From Betaproteobacteria bacterium (GTDB taxonomy: Bacteria; Pseudomonadota; Gammaproteobacteria; Burkholderiales; UBA6910): 64,000 nucleotides of DNA. The stretch is from contig JACPEG010000045.1 in NCBI GenBank assembly GCA_016183615.1, positions 1 through 64,000 on the forward strand, read 5' to 3'. How positions within the stretch are numbered: position 1 is the stretch's first letter; each line of letters opens with the position of its first letter. The notes under the pieces are model-generated. The model saw only the letters and a list, made by a program, of their open reading frames with translations, was not told the origin of the DNA and did not search any database. Position numbers and translations under genes: made by a program. Below are positions 1 to 10,252 of the stretch, piece after piece.

Positions 1-142
1 TTCGCTGAATTGGCCATCTAAACATGATGCCGAATTCAAGCACCTTACGAAACCCCTGCAAGCCAATATCCATGCGGCTTCCAGCCACATTTCCCTCTAG
101 AATTACCCACTCGATTTCCTGATGAGCCTTAATTCTCACCAC
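1..142 (-). CDS. possible partial hypothetical protein (leaves the window)
   Basis: An open frame of about 47 codons reads leftwards from a GTG near 142 out of the window at position 1. The translation has a plausible composition (it contains EWVILEGNVAGSRMDIG), but I recognise no domain and see no Shine-Dalgarno. An in-frame stop lies near 164-166. It borders a CACAGAG-type inverted repeat, as expected for the end of a transcription unit. It is too short to be sure it is real. Confidence 0.25.
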   Translation of the reverse strand, partial: MVRIKAHQEIEWVILEGNVAGSRMDIGLQGFRKVLEFGIMFRWPIQR

Positions 143-298
143 AAGACACAGAGAAATGCAAATTCATTCCAACGCAAAGACGCAAAGGGCGCAAAGAAGA
201 ACGAAGGGAATAAAGGAATTACTGAACCTTTGTGGTTTGTGCATTTCTTTCTTTTCTCCTTTGCGTTAGTGCTTCGGTTTTTAAACGTCTCTGTGGTT
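137..298. repeat. CACAGAG/CGCAAAG-type intergenic inverted repeat
   Basis: The left part carries CACCACAAGACACAGAG and then ACGCAAAGACGCAAAGGGCG. The right part carries the complements CTTTGCGTTAG and CTCTGTGGTT, so the element can fold into a large imperfect hairpin. A related element lies at 4714-4837. Such intergenic repeats are common in Betaproteobacteria. It occupies most of the gap before the acyl-CoA dehydrogenase, and I see no other feature there. Confidence 0.6.
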
Positions 299-309
299 AA
301 GGATTCTGG

Positions 310-1446
310 ATGATTCTCACCGAACAGCAGGAAATGATCCGGGAGGCGATGCGCAGCTTCGCCCAGGAGAAGCTCGCCCCCAACGCGCCCGAGTGGGACC
401 GCAACGGCATTTTCCCCCGGGAAGCGCTGCGGGAAATGGCGGAGCTGGGCCTGTTCGGCATGATCGTGCCGGAGAGCTGGGGCGGCTCGGGGGCGGACTT
501 CGTGTCCTTCGCCCTGGCCCTGGAGGAGATTGCCGCGGGCGACGGCGCCTGCTCCACCATCGTCAGCGTCACCAACTCGGTGGTCTGTGGGCCGATCCTG
601 CGCTTCGGCAGCGAAGCCCAGAAGGAAAAATTCCTGCGGCCCCTGGCGAGCGGGAAATGGCTCGGCGCCTTCTGTCTCTCCGAGCCGGCGGCGGGGTCCG
701 ACGCCGCGGCGCTCACCACGCGCGCCGAAAAGGACGAGGGGCATTACGTCCTGGATGGCGTCAAGCAGTTCATCACCTCGGGCAAGCACGCCGACATCGC
801 CATCGTTTTCGCGGTCACCGACAGGGCTGCCGGCAAGAAAGGCATCAGCGCCTTCATCGTGCCCACCGCTACGCCCGGCTACGTGGTGGCTCGGGTCGAG
901 GAAAAGCTCGGCCAGCACGCCTCCGACACCGCCCAGATCGTGCTGGAGAACTGCCGCGTGCCGGCGGATCAGCGGCTGGGGAAGGAAGGCGAAGGCTACA
1001 AAATTGCCCTCGCCAACCTGGAGTCGGGGCGCATCGGGATTGCCGCCCAGTCGGTGGGCATGGCCCGCGCCGCGTTCGAGGCCGCGCTGCGGTACGCCCG
1101 GGAGCGGGTTTCCTTCGGCAAGCCCATCATTCAGCACCAGGCCGTGAATTTCCGCCTCGCCGACATGGCGACGCGAATCGAGGCGGCGCGGCAGCTGGTG
1201 CTCCATGCCGCAAGCCTCAAGGACGCGGGACGGGCCTGCCTCAAGGAAGCGTCCATGGCCAAGCTGTTCGCTTCCGAGATGGCCGAGAAGGTCTGTTCCG
1301 ACGCCATCCAGATCCACGGCGGTTACGGCTATCTCGCCGACTTCCCGGTGGAGCGCATCTACCGGGACGTGCGGGTCACCCAGATCTACGAGGGCACCAG
1401 CGACATCCAGCGCATGGTGATCGGCCGGGCGCTGGCCGAGGAGTGA
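310..1446 (+). CDS. acyl-CoA dehydrogenase (short/branched-chain type)
   Basis: This 378-residue FAD flavoenzyme is expected to oxidise an acyl-CoA to the 2-enoyl-CoA and pass electrons to ETF. The fold signatures are complete: an N-terminal helical domain, the FAD/substrate strand motif ([15 protein letters not shown]) and the C-terminal helical domain. The catalytic base should be Glu361 in [10 protein letters not shown], the position used by short-chain and butyryl-CoA dehydrogenases. Isovaleryl-CoA dehydrogenases normally carry Ala or Gly there and have their Glu elsewhere. It sits first in a liu-type leucine cluster where isovaleryl-CoA dehydrogenase (liuA) is expected, so its substrate may be another branched or short acyl-CoA. 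The next gene begins 3 bp downstream. Confidence 0.93.
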   Translation: MILTEQQEMIREAMRSFAQEKLAPNAPEWDRNGIFPREALREMAELGLFGMIVPESWGGSGADFVSFALALEEIAAGDGACSTIVSVTNSVVCGPILRFGSEAQKEKFLRPLASGKWLGAFCLSEPAAGSDAAALTTRAEKDEGHYVLDGVKQFITSGKHADIAIVFAVTDRAAGKKGISAFIVPTATPGYVVARVEEKLGQHASDTAQIVLENCRVPADQRLGKEGEGYKIALANLESGRIGIAAQSVGMARAAFEAALRYARERVSFGKPIIQHQAVNFRLADMATRIEAARQLVLHAASLKDAGRACLKEASMAKLFASEMAEKVCSDAIQIHGGYGYLADFPVERIYRDVRVTQIYEGTSDIQRMVIGRALAEE

Positions 1447-1449
1447 TCC

Positions 1450-2052
1450 ATGGCCGCGCCCATCGACTTCTATTTTGATTTCTCGTCCCCCTACGGCTAC
1501 TTCGCCAGCACCCGCATCGATGCGCTGGCGGCAAAACACGGGGGCGAAGTCGTCTGGCGACCGATCCTGCTCGGGATGGCGTTCAAGGTGACCGGCGGGC
1601 AGCCCCTGCCGACCTTGCCCCTCAAGGGGGACTACGGCAAGCACGACATGGCGCGCTGCGCCCGCTATTACCGTATTCCGTTCCGGATCCCCACCCAGTT
1701 TCCGGTGGCGACCCAGGCGCCGGGACGGGCCTTTTACTGGGCCGCGGATCAGGACCCGAGGAAGGCAAAAGCACTCGCCGCCGCGCTGTTCCGCGCCTAC
1801 CTGGTGGAAGACCGTGACATCTCCAACCCGGAGATCACGGCCGAAGTGGCTGCGGCGGCGGGATACGACCGGCAGGCGGTGCTGGCGGCGCTGAAATCCC
1901 CGGAGGTGAAAGAGCGGCTGGTGAAGGAAACCCAGGCCGCCCTCGACAGGGGCGTTTTCGGCTCGCCCTTCGTGGTGGTGGACCAGGAGCCCTTCTGGGG
2001 CATGGACCGGCTGGAGCAGGTGGACAAATGGCTCGCCACCGGCGGATGGTAA
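1450..2052 (+). CDS. 2-hydroxychromene-2-carboxylate isomerase / DsbA-family protein
   Basis: This 200-residue thioredoxin-fold protein belongs to the HCCA isomerase (GST kappa/DsbA-like) family. The N-terminus carries FYFDFSSPYGY, in which a Ser replaces the CxxC cysteine and activates the thiol of glutathione. The C-terminus has the family motif GVFGSPFVVVDQEPFWGMDR. Characterised members isomerise hydroxychromene carboxylates in naphthalene degradation, but many homologues sit beside acyl-CoA genes with unknown substrates. It starts 3 bp after the acyl-CoA dehydrogenase, so the two are almost certainly co-transcribed. No aromatic-degradation genes are nearby, so the true substrate is open. 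Confidence 0.85.
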   Translation: MAAPIDFYFDFSSPYGYFASTRIDALAAKHGGEVVWRPILLGMAFKVTGGQPLPTLPLKGDYGKHDMARCARYYRIPFRIPTQFPVATQAPGRAFYWAADQDPRKAKALAAALFRAYLVEDRDISNPEITAEVAAAAGYDRQAVLAALKSPEVKERLVKETQAALDRGVFGSPFVVVDQEPFWGMDRLEQVDKWLATGGW

Positions 2053-2137
2053 ACTTGACCACTGCCGCAGATCCTTGTGGATGGGTGGAATCTGAGCGTG
2101 TACGCGTTCTGCGTCGATCTGCGGCTGTCGGCATTTC

Positions 2138-3745
<1,608 letters not shown>

Positions 3746-3815
3746 GCTCCCGGGGCGTTCAGCCGCGACACTCCGCAGCAAAAATACACTTTATTCAACC
3801 CGAAAATAAACCATC

Positions 3816-4643
3816 ATGGCCAACAAACCGTTCATCACCGAACTGTTCGAAGAAGGCGTCGCCCTTGTCACCCTCAATCGTCCCGAGCTCCACAACGCGT
3901 TCGACGACGACCTGATCGCCAAGCTCACCCGCGAGCTGAAGGCCCTGGACGCGAATCCGGGGGTGCGGGTCGTCATCCTCGGCGCCAACGGCAAGAGTTT
4001 TTCCGCCGGTGCCGATCTCAACTGGATGAAGCGCACTGCGGGCTATACCCGCGAGCAGAACCTGAAGGACGCCATAGCCCTGGCGGATTTGATGCGCACG
4101 TTGAACGATCTTTCCAAGCCCACCGTCGCCCGGGTCCACGGGCCCGCCTTCGGCGGCGGCGTGGGGCTCATCGCCTGCTGCGATATCGCCATTGCGGCGC
4201 GCCCGGCCAGCTTCGCCCTGTCCGAGGTGCGCCTCGGGATCATCCCCTCGGTCATCAGCCCGTATGTGGTGGCCGCCATCGGCGAGCGCTACGCCCACCG
4301 CTATTTCCTGACAGGCGAGCGCTTCGATTGCGCGGAGGCTTACCGCATCGGCCTGGTCCACGACATCTGCGAAGCGCCGGATCTGGATGAAAAGATCGGG
4401 ACCATCGTTTCGCACCTGCTCGCCTGCAGCCCCCGGGCGCTCGGCGCCGCCAAGCAGCTCATCGCCCGGGTGGCGAAGAGCCCGGTGGACGATGCGCTGG
4501 TCCGCGACACGGCGGAACGCATCGCCGCGATTCGCGCCAGCGCCGAGGGCAAGGAAGGATTGGCCGCGTTTCTGGAAAAGCGGGCCCCGGCCTGGATCAA
4601 GACCGAAAAGCCGAAGGGCAAGGGCGCGAAGGCGAGGAAATAG
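3816..4643 (+). CDS. liuC: methylglutaconyl-CoA hydratase / enoyl-CoA hydratase
   Basis: This 275-residue crotonase-fold enzyme probably hydrates 3-methylglutaconyl-CoA to HMG-CoA. Visible features are the N-terminal LNRPELHNAFDDDLI, the oxyanion-hole segment SFSAGADLNWMK and a second segment HGPAFGGGVGLIACCDIAIA, followed by the glutamate-bearing FALSEVRLGIIPSVISPYV. The C-terminus is rich in Lys and Arg (KTEKPKGKGAKARK). Its place between the two carboxylase subunits supports the leucine-pathway assignment over generic beta-oxidation. About 260 bp of repeat-bearing intergenic DNA follows it. Confidence 0.88.
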   Translation: MANKPFITELFEEGVALVTLNRPELHNAFDDDLIAKLTRELKALDANPGVRVVILGANGKSFSAGADLNWMKRTAGYTREQNLKDAIALADLMRTLNDLSKPTVARVHGPAFGGGVGLIACCDIAIAARPASFALSEVRLGIIPSVISPYVVAAIGERYAHRYFLTGERFDCAEAYRIGLVHDICEAPDLDEKIGTIVSHLLACSPRALGAAKQLIARVAKSPVDDALVRDTAERIAAIRASAEGKEGLAAFLEKRAPAWIKTEKPKGKGAKARK

Positions 4644-4713
4644 TGGGCGCCATGGGCGTGGTTCCGCTCCGGATTGGAACAGCGATGCTCGATGGACCCG
4701 AAAACCCCGGTTT

Positions 4714-4837
4714 CACCACAGGGAACACGGGGAGCACAGGGAATTCCGAGAGGTTTCGATGATTCGTGACTTCGCAACGGGTGACGCCCGGACGCTCTGT
4801 TGGTTCCACCCGCTCTTTCCCGTGCTCCCCGTGGTTA
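4714..4837. repeat. intergenic inverted repeat (CACCACAGGGAACACG type)
   Basis: CACCACAGGGAACACGGGGA at the left is mirrored by CCCGTGCTCCCCGTGGTTA at the right. It fills most of the 264-bp gap between the hydratase and carboxylase genes (4644-4907). It is related in design to the element at 137-298. I see no gene or convincing promoter in the gap. Confidence 0.55.
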
Positions 4838-4907
4838 ACGGCCTATTCAAAGATGGATCATTTTACTTTGCGTCCCCCGCGTCCTTGCGCTGAACCGGTT
4901 TTCCGCC

Positions 4908-6914
4908 GTGTTTAACAAGATCCTCATCGCCAATCGCGGGGAGATCGCCTGCCGGGTGATCCGGACCGCGAAGCACCTGGGCATCCGCACCGTCGCCGTG
5001 TATTCGGAGGCGGATGCCGGCGCCCGCCACGTGGCGCTTGCCGACGAGGCCCACCTGCTCGGCCCGGCAGCCGCGAGGGAGAGCTACCTGCGCGGCGACC
5101 GGCTCATTGAAATCGCCGTGAAGAGCGGCGCCGAGGCGATCCACCCGGGCTACGGCTTTCTCTCGGAGAACGCCGGGTTCGCCGAGGCCTGCGCCCAGGC
5201 CGGCGTCGCGTTCATCGGCCCTCCCGCCGCGGCCATCCGCGCCATGGGCTCCAAGTCGGCGGCGAAGGAGATCATGGCCGCCGCGAAGGTGCCGCTGGTC
5301 CCCGGTTACCACGGGCGCGACCAGGATCTCGCGATCCTGTCGCGGGCCGCCGGGGAAATCGGCTACCCGGTGCTGATCAAGGCCTCCGCCGGGGGCGGCG
5401 GCAAGGGCATGCGCATCGTCCACAAAGCGCCGGACTTCAAGGACGCTCTGGCCTCCGCCAAGCGCGAGGCCGCCTCCAGCTTCGGCGACGACCAGGTCCT
5501 GGTCGAGAAATACCTCACCCGGCCACGCCACATCGAGATCCAGGTGTTCGCCGACAGCCGCGGCGACGCCGTCTACCTGTTCGAGCGCGACTGCTCGGTG
5601 CAGCGCCGCCATCAGAAGGTGCTGGAGGAGGCGCCGGCGCCGGGAATGACCCCGGAGCGCCGCAAGCAGATGGGCGCCGCCGCAGCGGCGGCGGCGAAGG
5701 CCATCGGCTACGTAGGGGCCGGAACGGTGGAGTTCATCGCCGACCAGGACGGCACCTTCTACTTCATGGAAATGAACACCCGGCTCCAGGTGGAACATCC
5801 GGTGACCGAGATGATCACTGGCGTCGATCTGGTGGAGTGGCAGCTGCGGGTCGCCGCCGGCGAGCCGCTGCCGCTCGCCCAGGATGAGCTCGCCATCAAC
5901 GGGCACGCCATCGAGGCGCGCATTTACGCCGAGGATCCGGCGAAGGATTTCCTTCCCGCCATCGGCCGCATCACCCATTTGCGGCTGCCTGCGGAGGGCG
6001 CCCACGTGCGCATCGACACCGGGGTGCGCCAGGGCGACGAGATCAGCATGTACTACGATCCCATGATCGCCAAGCTCATCGTCTGGGACCGGGACCGGGC
6101 GGCGGCGCTGCGGCGCCTGCGGGGCGCGCTGGGCGAGTTCCAGGTGGCGGGGCTCGCGACCAACATCCAGTTCCTGTCGGCGGTGACCGCGCACCGGGCC
6201 TTCGCCGGCGCGGATCTCGACACCGGCCTCATCGAACGCCACCGGGCGGAGCTGTTTCCCGAGGCGGCGCCTGCCTCCGACACGGTGCTGGCCATTGCCG
6301 TGCTCTCGGAGCTGATGTGCATCGACCGCAACGCAGAGCGGGCGGCGGCGGCCTCCGGCGATCCCCACTCGCCCTGGCATTCCCGGGACGGCTGGCGGCT
6401 CAACGAGGACAACCACCATACTTTCCTGTTCAAGGATGGCGCCCGCGAGGTGGCGGTCACGGCCCATTACCGCAAGGGCGGCTACCTGCTCGACCTGCCG
6501 GGCGCGCCGCTGGAAGTGCGGGGCGAGACGGACGAGAGCGGCGACCTGCTGGCGGATCTCGCCGGCACCCGGCTGCGCGCCAGCGTGGTGCGCTCGGGCG
6601 ACGAGCTGACCATCCTCGGTCACGGGCTCTGCCACAAGCTCACGCCCTACAATCCGGTGGCCCTCGCCATGGACCAGGACGCGCCTTCGGGCAGCCTCGC
6701 CGCGCCCATGCCGGGCACTGTGATCGAGGTCATGGTCAAGGAAAAGGACGCAGTGGAGAAGGGCGCGCCCCTCATGATCCTGGAAGCGATGAAAATGGAG
6801 CACACCATCGTCGCGCCGCTGGCCGGGAGGATTGCCGGGCTGTACTTCCGCAAGGGCGACCAAGTGTCGGAAGGGGTGGAGCTGCTCAAGATCGAAGGCG
6901 ACGAAAAGCAGTAA
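4908..6914 (+). CDS. liuD: methylcrotonyl-CoA carboxylase, biotin-containing (alpha) subunit
   Basis: This 668-residue subunit carries biotin carboxylase and the biotin carrier. Order: biotin carboxylase N-domain from residue 1 (KILIANRGEIACRVIRTAK), ATP-grasp domain with the glycine-rich loop KASAGGGGKGMRIV, the catalytic EMNTRLQVEHPVTEMITG segment, the BC C-domain, a linker/BT region, and a C-terminal biotinyl domain. Lys629 in LEAMKMEH is the biotinylated residue. The length and the partner at 2138-3745 fit MCC. Acetyl-CoA or propionyl-CoA carboxylase cannot be excluded from this subunit alone, but the hydratase and HMG-CoA lyase neighbours argue for leucine catabolism. Confidence 0.93.
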   Translation: MFNKILIANRGEIACRVIRTAKHLGIRTVAVYSEADAGARHVALADEAHLLGPAAARESYLRGDRLIEIAVKSGAEAIHPGYGFLSENAGFAEACAQAGVAFIGPPAAAIRAMGSKSAAKEIMAAAKVPLVPGYHGRDQDLAILSRAAGEIGYPVLIKASAGGGGKGMRIVHKAPDFKDALASAKREAASSFGDDQVLVEKYLTRPRHIEIQVFADSRGDAVYLFERDCSVQRRHQKVLEEAPAPGMTPERRKQMGAAAAAAAKAIGYVGAGTVEFIADQDGTFYFMEMNTRLQVEHPVTEMITGVDLVEWQLRVAAGEPLPLAQDELAINGHAIEARIYAEDPAKDFLPAIGRITHLRLPAEGAHVRIDTGVRQGDEISMYYDPMIAKLIVWDRDRAAALRRLRGALGEFQVAGLATNIQFLSAVTAHRAFAGADLDTGLIERHRAELFPEAAPASDTVLAIAVLSELMCIDRNAERAAAASGDPHSPWHSRDGWRLNEDNHHTFLFKDGAREVAVTAHYRKGGYLLDLPGAPLEVRGETDESGDLLADLAGTRLRASVVRSGDELTILGHGLCHKLTPYNPVALAMDQDAPSGSLAAPMPGTVIEVMVKEKDAVEKGAPLMILEAMKMEHTIVAPLAGRIAGLYFRKGDQVSEGVELLKIEGDEKQ

Positions 6915-7025
6915 CCGCGACGGACGCGAAGGAAACCGGGATTCTTCAGTGAGACTCTATTCTTTCCCTTTGCGTCCTTGGCGGTGAAGCTTCCGGAATT
7001 TCACAACGACAGTGACAAACGGAAA

Positions 7026-7937
7026 ATGGCGATGGCGCTTCCCAAGCGAGTGAAGATGGTTGAAGTGGGCCCGCGCGACGGCCTGCAGAACGAGGCGGTG
7101 ACGGTGCCCGCCACGGTCAAGGTGGAGCTCATCGAGCGGCTCGCCGACGCCGGGCTGCCGGTGGTGGAGGCCACCAGCTTCGTCTCCCCCAAGTGGGTAC
7201 CCCAGATGGCCGACGCCGCGGAAGTGATGGCGCGGATCCGGCGCAGGCCCGGAATCTCCTACCCGGTGCTGGTGCCCAACCTGAAGGGCTTCGAGGCGGC
7301 GCTTGCTGCCGGCGCCGAGGAGATCGCCGTATTCTCGGCGGCAAGCGAAACCTTCTCCCGGAAAAACACCAACTGCAGCATTGCCGAAGGCCTCGAACGC
7401 TTTGCCGCCGTGTGCGGGGCGGCGAAGGCGAAGGGAATCCGCGTGCGCGGCTACCTCTCCTGCGTGCTGGGCTGCCCCTATGAGGGCGATGTGAATCCCG
7501 CCGTGGTGGCCGATGTGGCGGCGAAGCTTTGCGCCCTGGGCTGCTACGAGATTTCTCTCGGCGACACCATCGGCGTCGGCACGCCGGGCAAAACCCGGGA
7601 GATGATTAAAGCGGTGACGCAGAAGGTTCCGGTGGAAAAGCTCGCCGGCCACTACCACGACACCTACGGCCAGGCGCTCGCCAACGTGTACGCGTCGCTG
7701 GAATGCGGCGTTGCGGTGTTCGACAGCTCGGTGGCGGGACTCGGCGGCTGTCCCTACGCCCGAGGCGCCACCGGCAACGTGGCCTCCGAGGACGTGCTCT
7801 ACCTGTTGCAGGGCCTGGGCATCGACACCGGCGTGGACCTGGACAAGCTGATCGCCGCCGGCGAATTCATTTCCGATTTTCTCGGGCGCGCGCCCGGCTC
7901 CAAGGCGTCCCGCGCCATTGCCGCCAGGCGCCGCTAG
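7026..7937 (+). CDS. liuE: hydroxymethylglutaryl-CoA lyase
   Basis: This TIM-barrel lyase cleaves HMG-CoA to acetyl-CoA and acetoacetate, the last step of leucine degradation. The sequence opens with [14 protein letters not shown], the HMGL-like metal and substrate motif. It carries the signature GCPYEGDV with the active-site Cys, the metal-binding [12 protein letters not shown], and [19 protein letters not shown] near the C-terminus. I prefer the ATG at 7026 because the frame upstream (from a TTG at 6978) is not conserved-looking. Length, about 303 residues, is typical of bacterial MvaB/LiuE. Confidence 0.93.
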   Translation: MAMALPKRVKMVEVGPRDGLQNEAVTVPATVKVELIERLADAGLPVVEATSFVSPKWVPQMADAAEVMARIRRRPGISYPVLVPNLKGFEAALAAGAEEIAVFSAASETFSRKNTNCSIAEGLERFAAVCGAAKAKGIRVRGYLSCVLGCPYEGDVNPAVVADVAAKLCALGCYEISLGDTIGVGTPGKTREMIKAVTQKVPVEKLAGHYHDTYGQALANVYASLECGVAVFDSSVAGLGGCPYARGATGNVASEDVLYLLQGLGIDTGVDLDKLIAAGEFISDFLGRAPGSKASRAIAARRR

Positions 7938-7941
7938 CGCA

Positions 7942-8145
7942 GTGGCGTCGGATATTCCCTCGCCCTGCACCCAGGTCTGCACGCTGGACGAAAAGACCGG
8001 GCTGTGCCGCGGCTGCCTGCGCACCCTGGACGAGATCGCCGGCTGGCGGGATTTCGACGACGCCGAAAAAGCCAGGGTCCTGGTTCGCATTGCCGAGCGC
8101 CTGCGCGACTACCCCACCCTGGTGATTCGCAAGCGGCAGCCCTGA
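7942..8145 (+). CDS. DUF1289 family cysteine-rich protein
   Basis: This small protein has the DUF1289 pattern: PSPCTQVCTLDEKTGLCRGCLRT with four cysteines, then WRDFDDAEKARVL. The cysteines probably bind an Fe-S cluster or zinc, but the function is unknown. A GTG at 7942 lies 4 bp after the HMG-CoA lyase stop; a TTG at 7918 overlapping that gene is an alternative. It is probably co-transcribed with the liu genes. Confidence 0.8.
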   Translation: MASDIPSPCTQVCTLDEKTGLCRGCLRTLDEIAGWRDFDDAEKARVLVRIAERLRDYPTLVIRKRQP

Positions 8146-8166
8146 TCCGGGCGGCGCTTTCCCACC

Positions 8167-8194
8167 TTGACAAGGGCAAATGCGTGTATATACT
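8167..8194 (+). promoter_or_regulatory. sigma-70 promoter of the marR-MFS operon
   Basis: A perfect -35 TTGACA (8167-8172) is followed after 16 bp by TATACT (8189-8194). The self-complementary octamer GTATATAC spans the -10 and is a natural MarR operator candidate. Transcription would start about 8200-8202, directly at the ATG at 8203, implying a leaderless mRNA. Confidence 0.7.
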
Positions 8195-8202
8195 CCTATC
8201 TG

Positions 8203-8652
8203 ATGCTCACTCCCCCTCCACCAGCCGGCAGGCGCCGCAGCCGCTGCGCCTGCGTCAACCTGCGCCGCGCCTCGCGGGCCATCACCGATCTCTATGATGC
8301 GGCGCTCAGGCCCTGCGGCCTGCGGGTCACCCAGTACTCGATGCTGCGGGCCATTCACCGGGCGGGCACCGCGATGATCACGGAAATTGCCGAGCGCCTC
8401 GCCCTCGATCGCACCACCATGAGCCGCAACCTGCGGGTGCTGGAGCGCGCGGGACTGATCGAGTGGGTCGCCGGCGCCGACCGCCGGGCGCGGCGCGTCC
8501 GGCTTTCGGCCACGGGGAAGAGGCTCATGGAGCGGGCCGTCCCCTACTGGGAAAAGGCCCAGGCGCAGATCGCCCGCAAGCTGGGCGCCGGCCAGCTCGA
8601 ATCCCTGCTCTCCGCGTTATCCGACCTGGAACACCTGGCGAGGCAACCATGA
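8203..8652 (+). CDS. MarR-family transcriptional regulator
   Basis: This 149-residue winged-helix regulator has the core AMITEIAERLALDRTTMSRNLRVLERAGLI followed by the wing (GADRRARRVRLSATG). MarR proteins bind palindromes as dimers and are usually released by small ligands. I choose the ATG at 8203 because the -35 and -10 boxes lie immediately upstream; a TTG at 8167 would lie inside the promoter. The N-terminus has an unusual Arg/Cys-rich stretch (GRRRSRCACVNLRR). Its stop overlaps the start of the transporter gene (ATGA), so it probably regulates that transporter and itself. Confidence 0.88.
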   Translation: MLTPPPPAGRRRSRCACVNLRRASRAITDLYDAALRPCGLRVTQYSMLRAIHRAGTAMITEIAERLALDRTTMSRNLRVLERAGLIEWVAGADRRARRVRLSATGKRLMERAVPYWEKAQAQIARKLGAGQLESLLSALSDLEHLARQP

Positions 8653-9872
8653 CCCACCAAACCAACTGGCGCACTCCCCTTGTCATTCTCCTCTGCGGCG
8701 GGCTGATTCTCACCCTGTCTCTGGGCCTGCGCCACGGCTTCGGCCTGTTTTTGAAGCCCATGACCCTCGACCTGGGCTGGTCCCGGGAAACCTTCGCCTT
8801 CGCCCTGGCGCTGCAGAACCTGGTGTGGGGCGCGGCCCAGCCGGTGGCGGGCGCCATCGCCGACAAGCTGGGTGCAGGACGAGTGCTGGCGGGAGGCGGC
8901 CTGCTCTACGCCCTGGGGCTCGTGCTCATGGCCCACTCGGGCACCGGGCTGGAATTCAGCCTGTCCGCGGGAATCCTGGTGGGCCTGGGGCTTTCCGGCA
9001 CCAGCTTCGGGGTGGTGTACGGCGTGATTGCCCGCGCCTTCCCGCCGGAAAAGCGCTCCATGGCGCTGGGCATCGCCGGCGCAGCCGGATCCTTCGGCCA
9101 GTTCAGCCTGTTGCCCGTGGGCCAGGCGCTGATCGCGCAATACGGCTGGTACGTGGCGTTGCTCGCGATCGGTGGCCTCGCCGCGATCATGACGCCGCTC
9201 GCGGTGGCCTTGGCCGGCGCGCCCCGGTCCGCGGGGCATCCCGGCGCGGCAAAGCAGTCCCTGGCCGAGGCCCTGAGGGAAGCGGGTGCCCACCGGGGTT
9301 TCTGGCTGCTCACCTTCGGATTCTTCGTCTGCGGCTTCCAGGTGGTGTTCATCGGCGTGCACTTCCCGGCGTTCCTGGCGGACCGCGGACTCTCGCCGGT
9401 GACCGGCATGACGGCGCTGGCCCTGATCGGGCTGTTCAACATCTTTGGCACCTACGGCTGCGGCTGGCTGGGCGGCCGCTACAGCAAGAAGTACCTGCTC
9501 GCGGCCCTTTATCTGCTGCGGGGCGTGGCGATCATCCTGTTCCTCGCCTTCCCCATCACCCCGGCGTCGGTGTACCTGTTTGCCGCCACCATGGGACTGC
9601 TGTGGCTCGGCACGGTGCCGCTCACCAGCGGCCTGGTGGCCCAGATTTTCGGCGTGAACTATCTCGCGACCCTGTTCGGCATCGTCTTCTTCAGCCATCA
9701 GGTGGGGAGCTTCGCCGGGGTCTGGCTGGGCGGCTATTCCTACGACCTCACCGGCTCCTACCAGGTGGTCTGGGTGATCAGCATCGGGCTCAGCGTAGTG
9801 GCCGCGCTGCTCCATTGGCCCATTGACGAGCGGGAAGTGGTGCGGCCGGCCGTCGGGCAGAAGCCCGCCTAG
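8649..9872 (+). CDS. MFS transporter
   Basis: This roughly 407-residue major facilitator protein has about 12 hydrophobic segments. It begins MTHQTNWRTPLVILLCGGLI, and an early loop (LRHGFGLFLKPMTLDLGWSRE) resembles the oxalate/formate or monocarboxylate antiporter-like MFS group (YbfB-like). The start at 8649 overlaps the marR stop by 4 bp, indicating translational coupling; the upstream open frame from 8463 is only a shadow of marR. The substrate cannot be read from sequence. Control by the adjacent MarR is likely. Confidence 0.87.
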   Translation: MTHQTNWRTPLVILLCGGLILTLSLGLRHGFGLFLKPMTLDLGWSRETFAFALALQNLVWGAAQPVAGAIADKLGAGRVLAGGGLLYALGLVLMAHSGTGLEFSLSAGILVGLGLSGTSFGVVYGVIARAFPPEKRSMALGIAGAAGSFGQFSLLPVGQALIAQYGWYVALLAIGGLAAIMTPLAVALAGAPRSAGHPGAAKQSLAEALREAGAHRGFWLLTFGFFVCGFQVVFIGVHFPAFLADRGLSPVTGMTALALIGLFNIFGTYGCGWLGGRYSKKYLLAALYLLRGVAIILFLAFPITPASVYLFAATMGLLWLGTVPLTSGLVAQIFGVNYLATLFGIVFFSHQVGSFAGVWLGGYSYDLTGSYQVVWVISIGLSVVAALLHWPIDEREVVRPAVGQKPA

Positions 9873-9874
9873 CC

Positions 9875-10006
9875 GTGGGCATCACCGAACGCAAGCTGGT
9901 GTGGCTGGTGCTCGCCGCGCTGCTGGCACTCATCGCCTATATCTGCTTCCAGGCCTACCTCAGCCCCGAGTCCCTCATCAATTTCGGCAACAGCTGGATG
10001 TGCTGA
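9875..10006 (+). CDS. 43-residue single-span membrane protein
   Basis: A GTG 3 bp after the transporter stop opens a 43-codon frame: a short charged N-terminus (MGITERK), one hydrophobic helix (LVWLVLAALLALIAYICF), then a short polar tail ending in Cys. The spacing suggests it belongs to the marR-MFS operon. Small proteins of this design often modulate a neighbouring transporter, but that is inference. I recognise no family. Confidence 0.55.
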   Translation: MGITERKLVWLVLAALLALIAYICFQAYLSPESLINFGNSWMC

Positions 10007-10055
10007 GCTGCCCGGCGGCGGCACGGCGCATGTTGCGGCTAAGTTCCCGCCCCCG

Positions 10056-10084
10056 CTGGAAATTAGGCCCAGCCTGTCTATAAT
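10056..10084 (+). promoter_or_regulatory. possible promoter of the cyclase/AsmA-like gene
   Basis: A perfect TATAAT (10079-10084) sits in the 246-bp gap between the small membrane protein and the giant gene. The -35 position is poor (CTGGAA). A leader of about 160 nt would follow and contains a strong AGGAGG at 10176-10181 that is not well placed for the preferred ATG at 10253. Confidence 0.35.
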
Positions 10085-10252
10085 AGGGCCGTTGCCCGTT
10101 CATTTCCGGCGGGAGCGCCGACCCCGGCGCCGCCGGAGCAACAAGCAAAACAACCATCCGTAACAAGAACGCCCCAGGAGGCATTGCGGCGAGTTTCCCC
10201 GGTCTTATGTCGGTGGACCTCCCTGTTCCATAATCGGCTGGCAGACGAGCAG

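Noticed and set aside
8463-8648. N-terminal extension of the MFS transporter
   Set aside because: The stretch is a shadow of the marR coding region; the ATG at 8649 gives the family start and an ATGA overlap.
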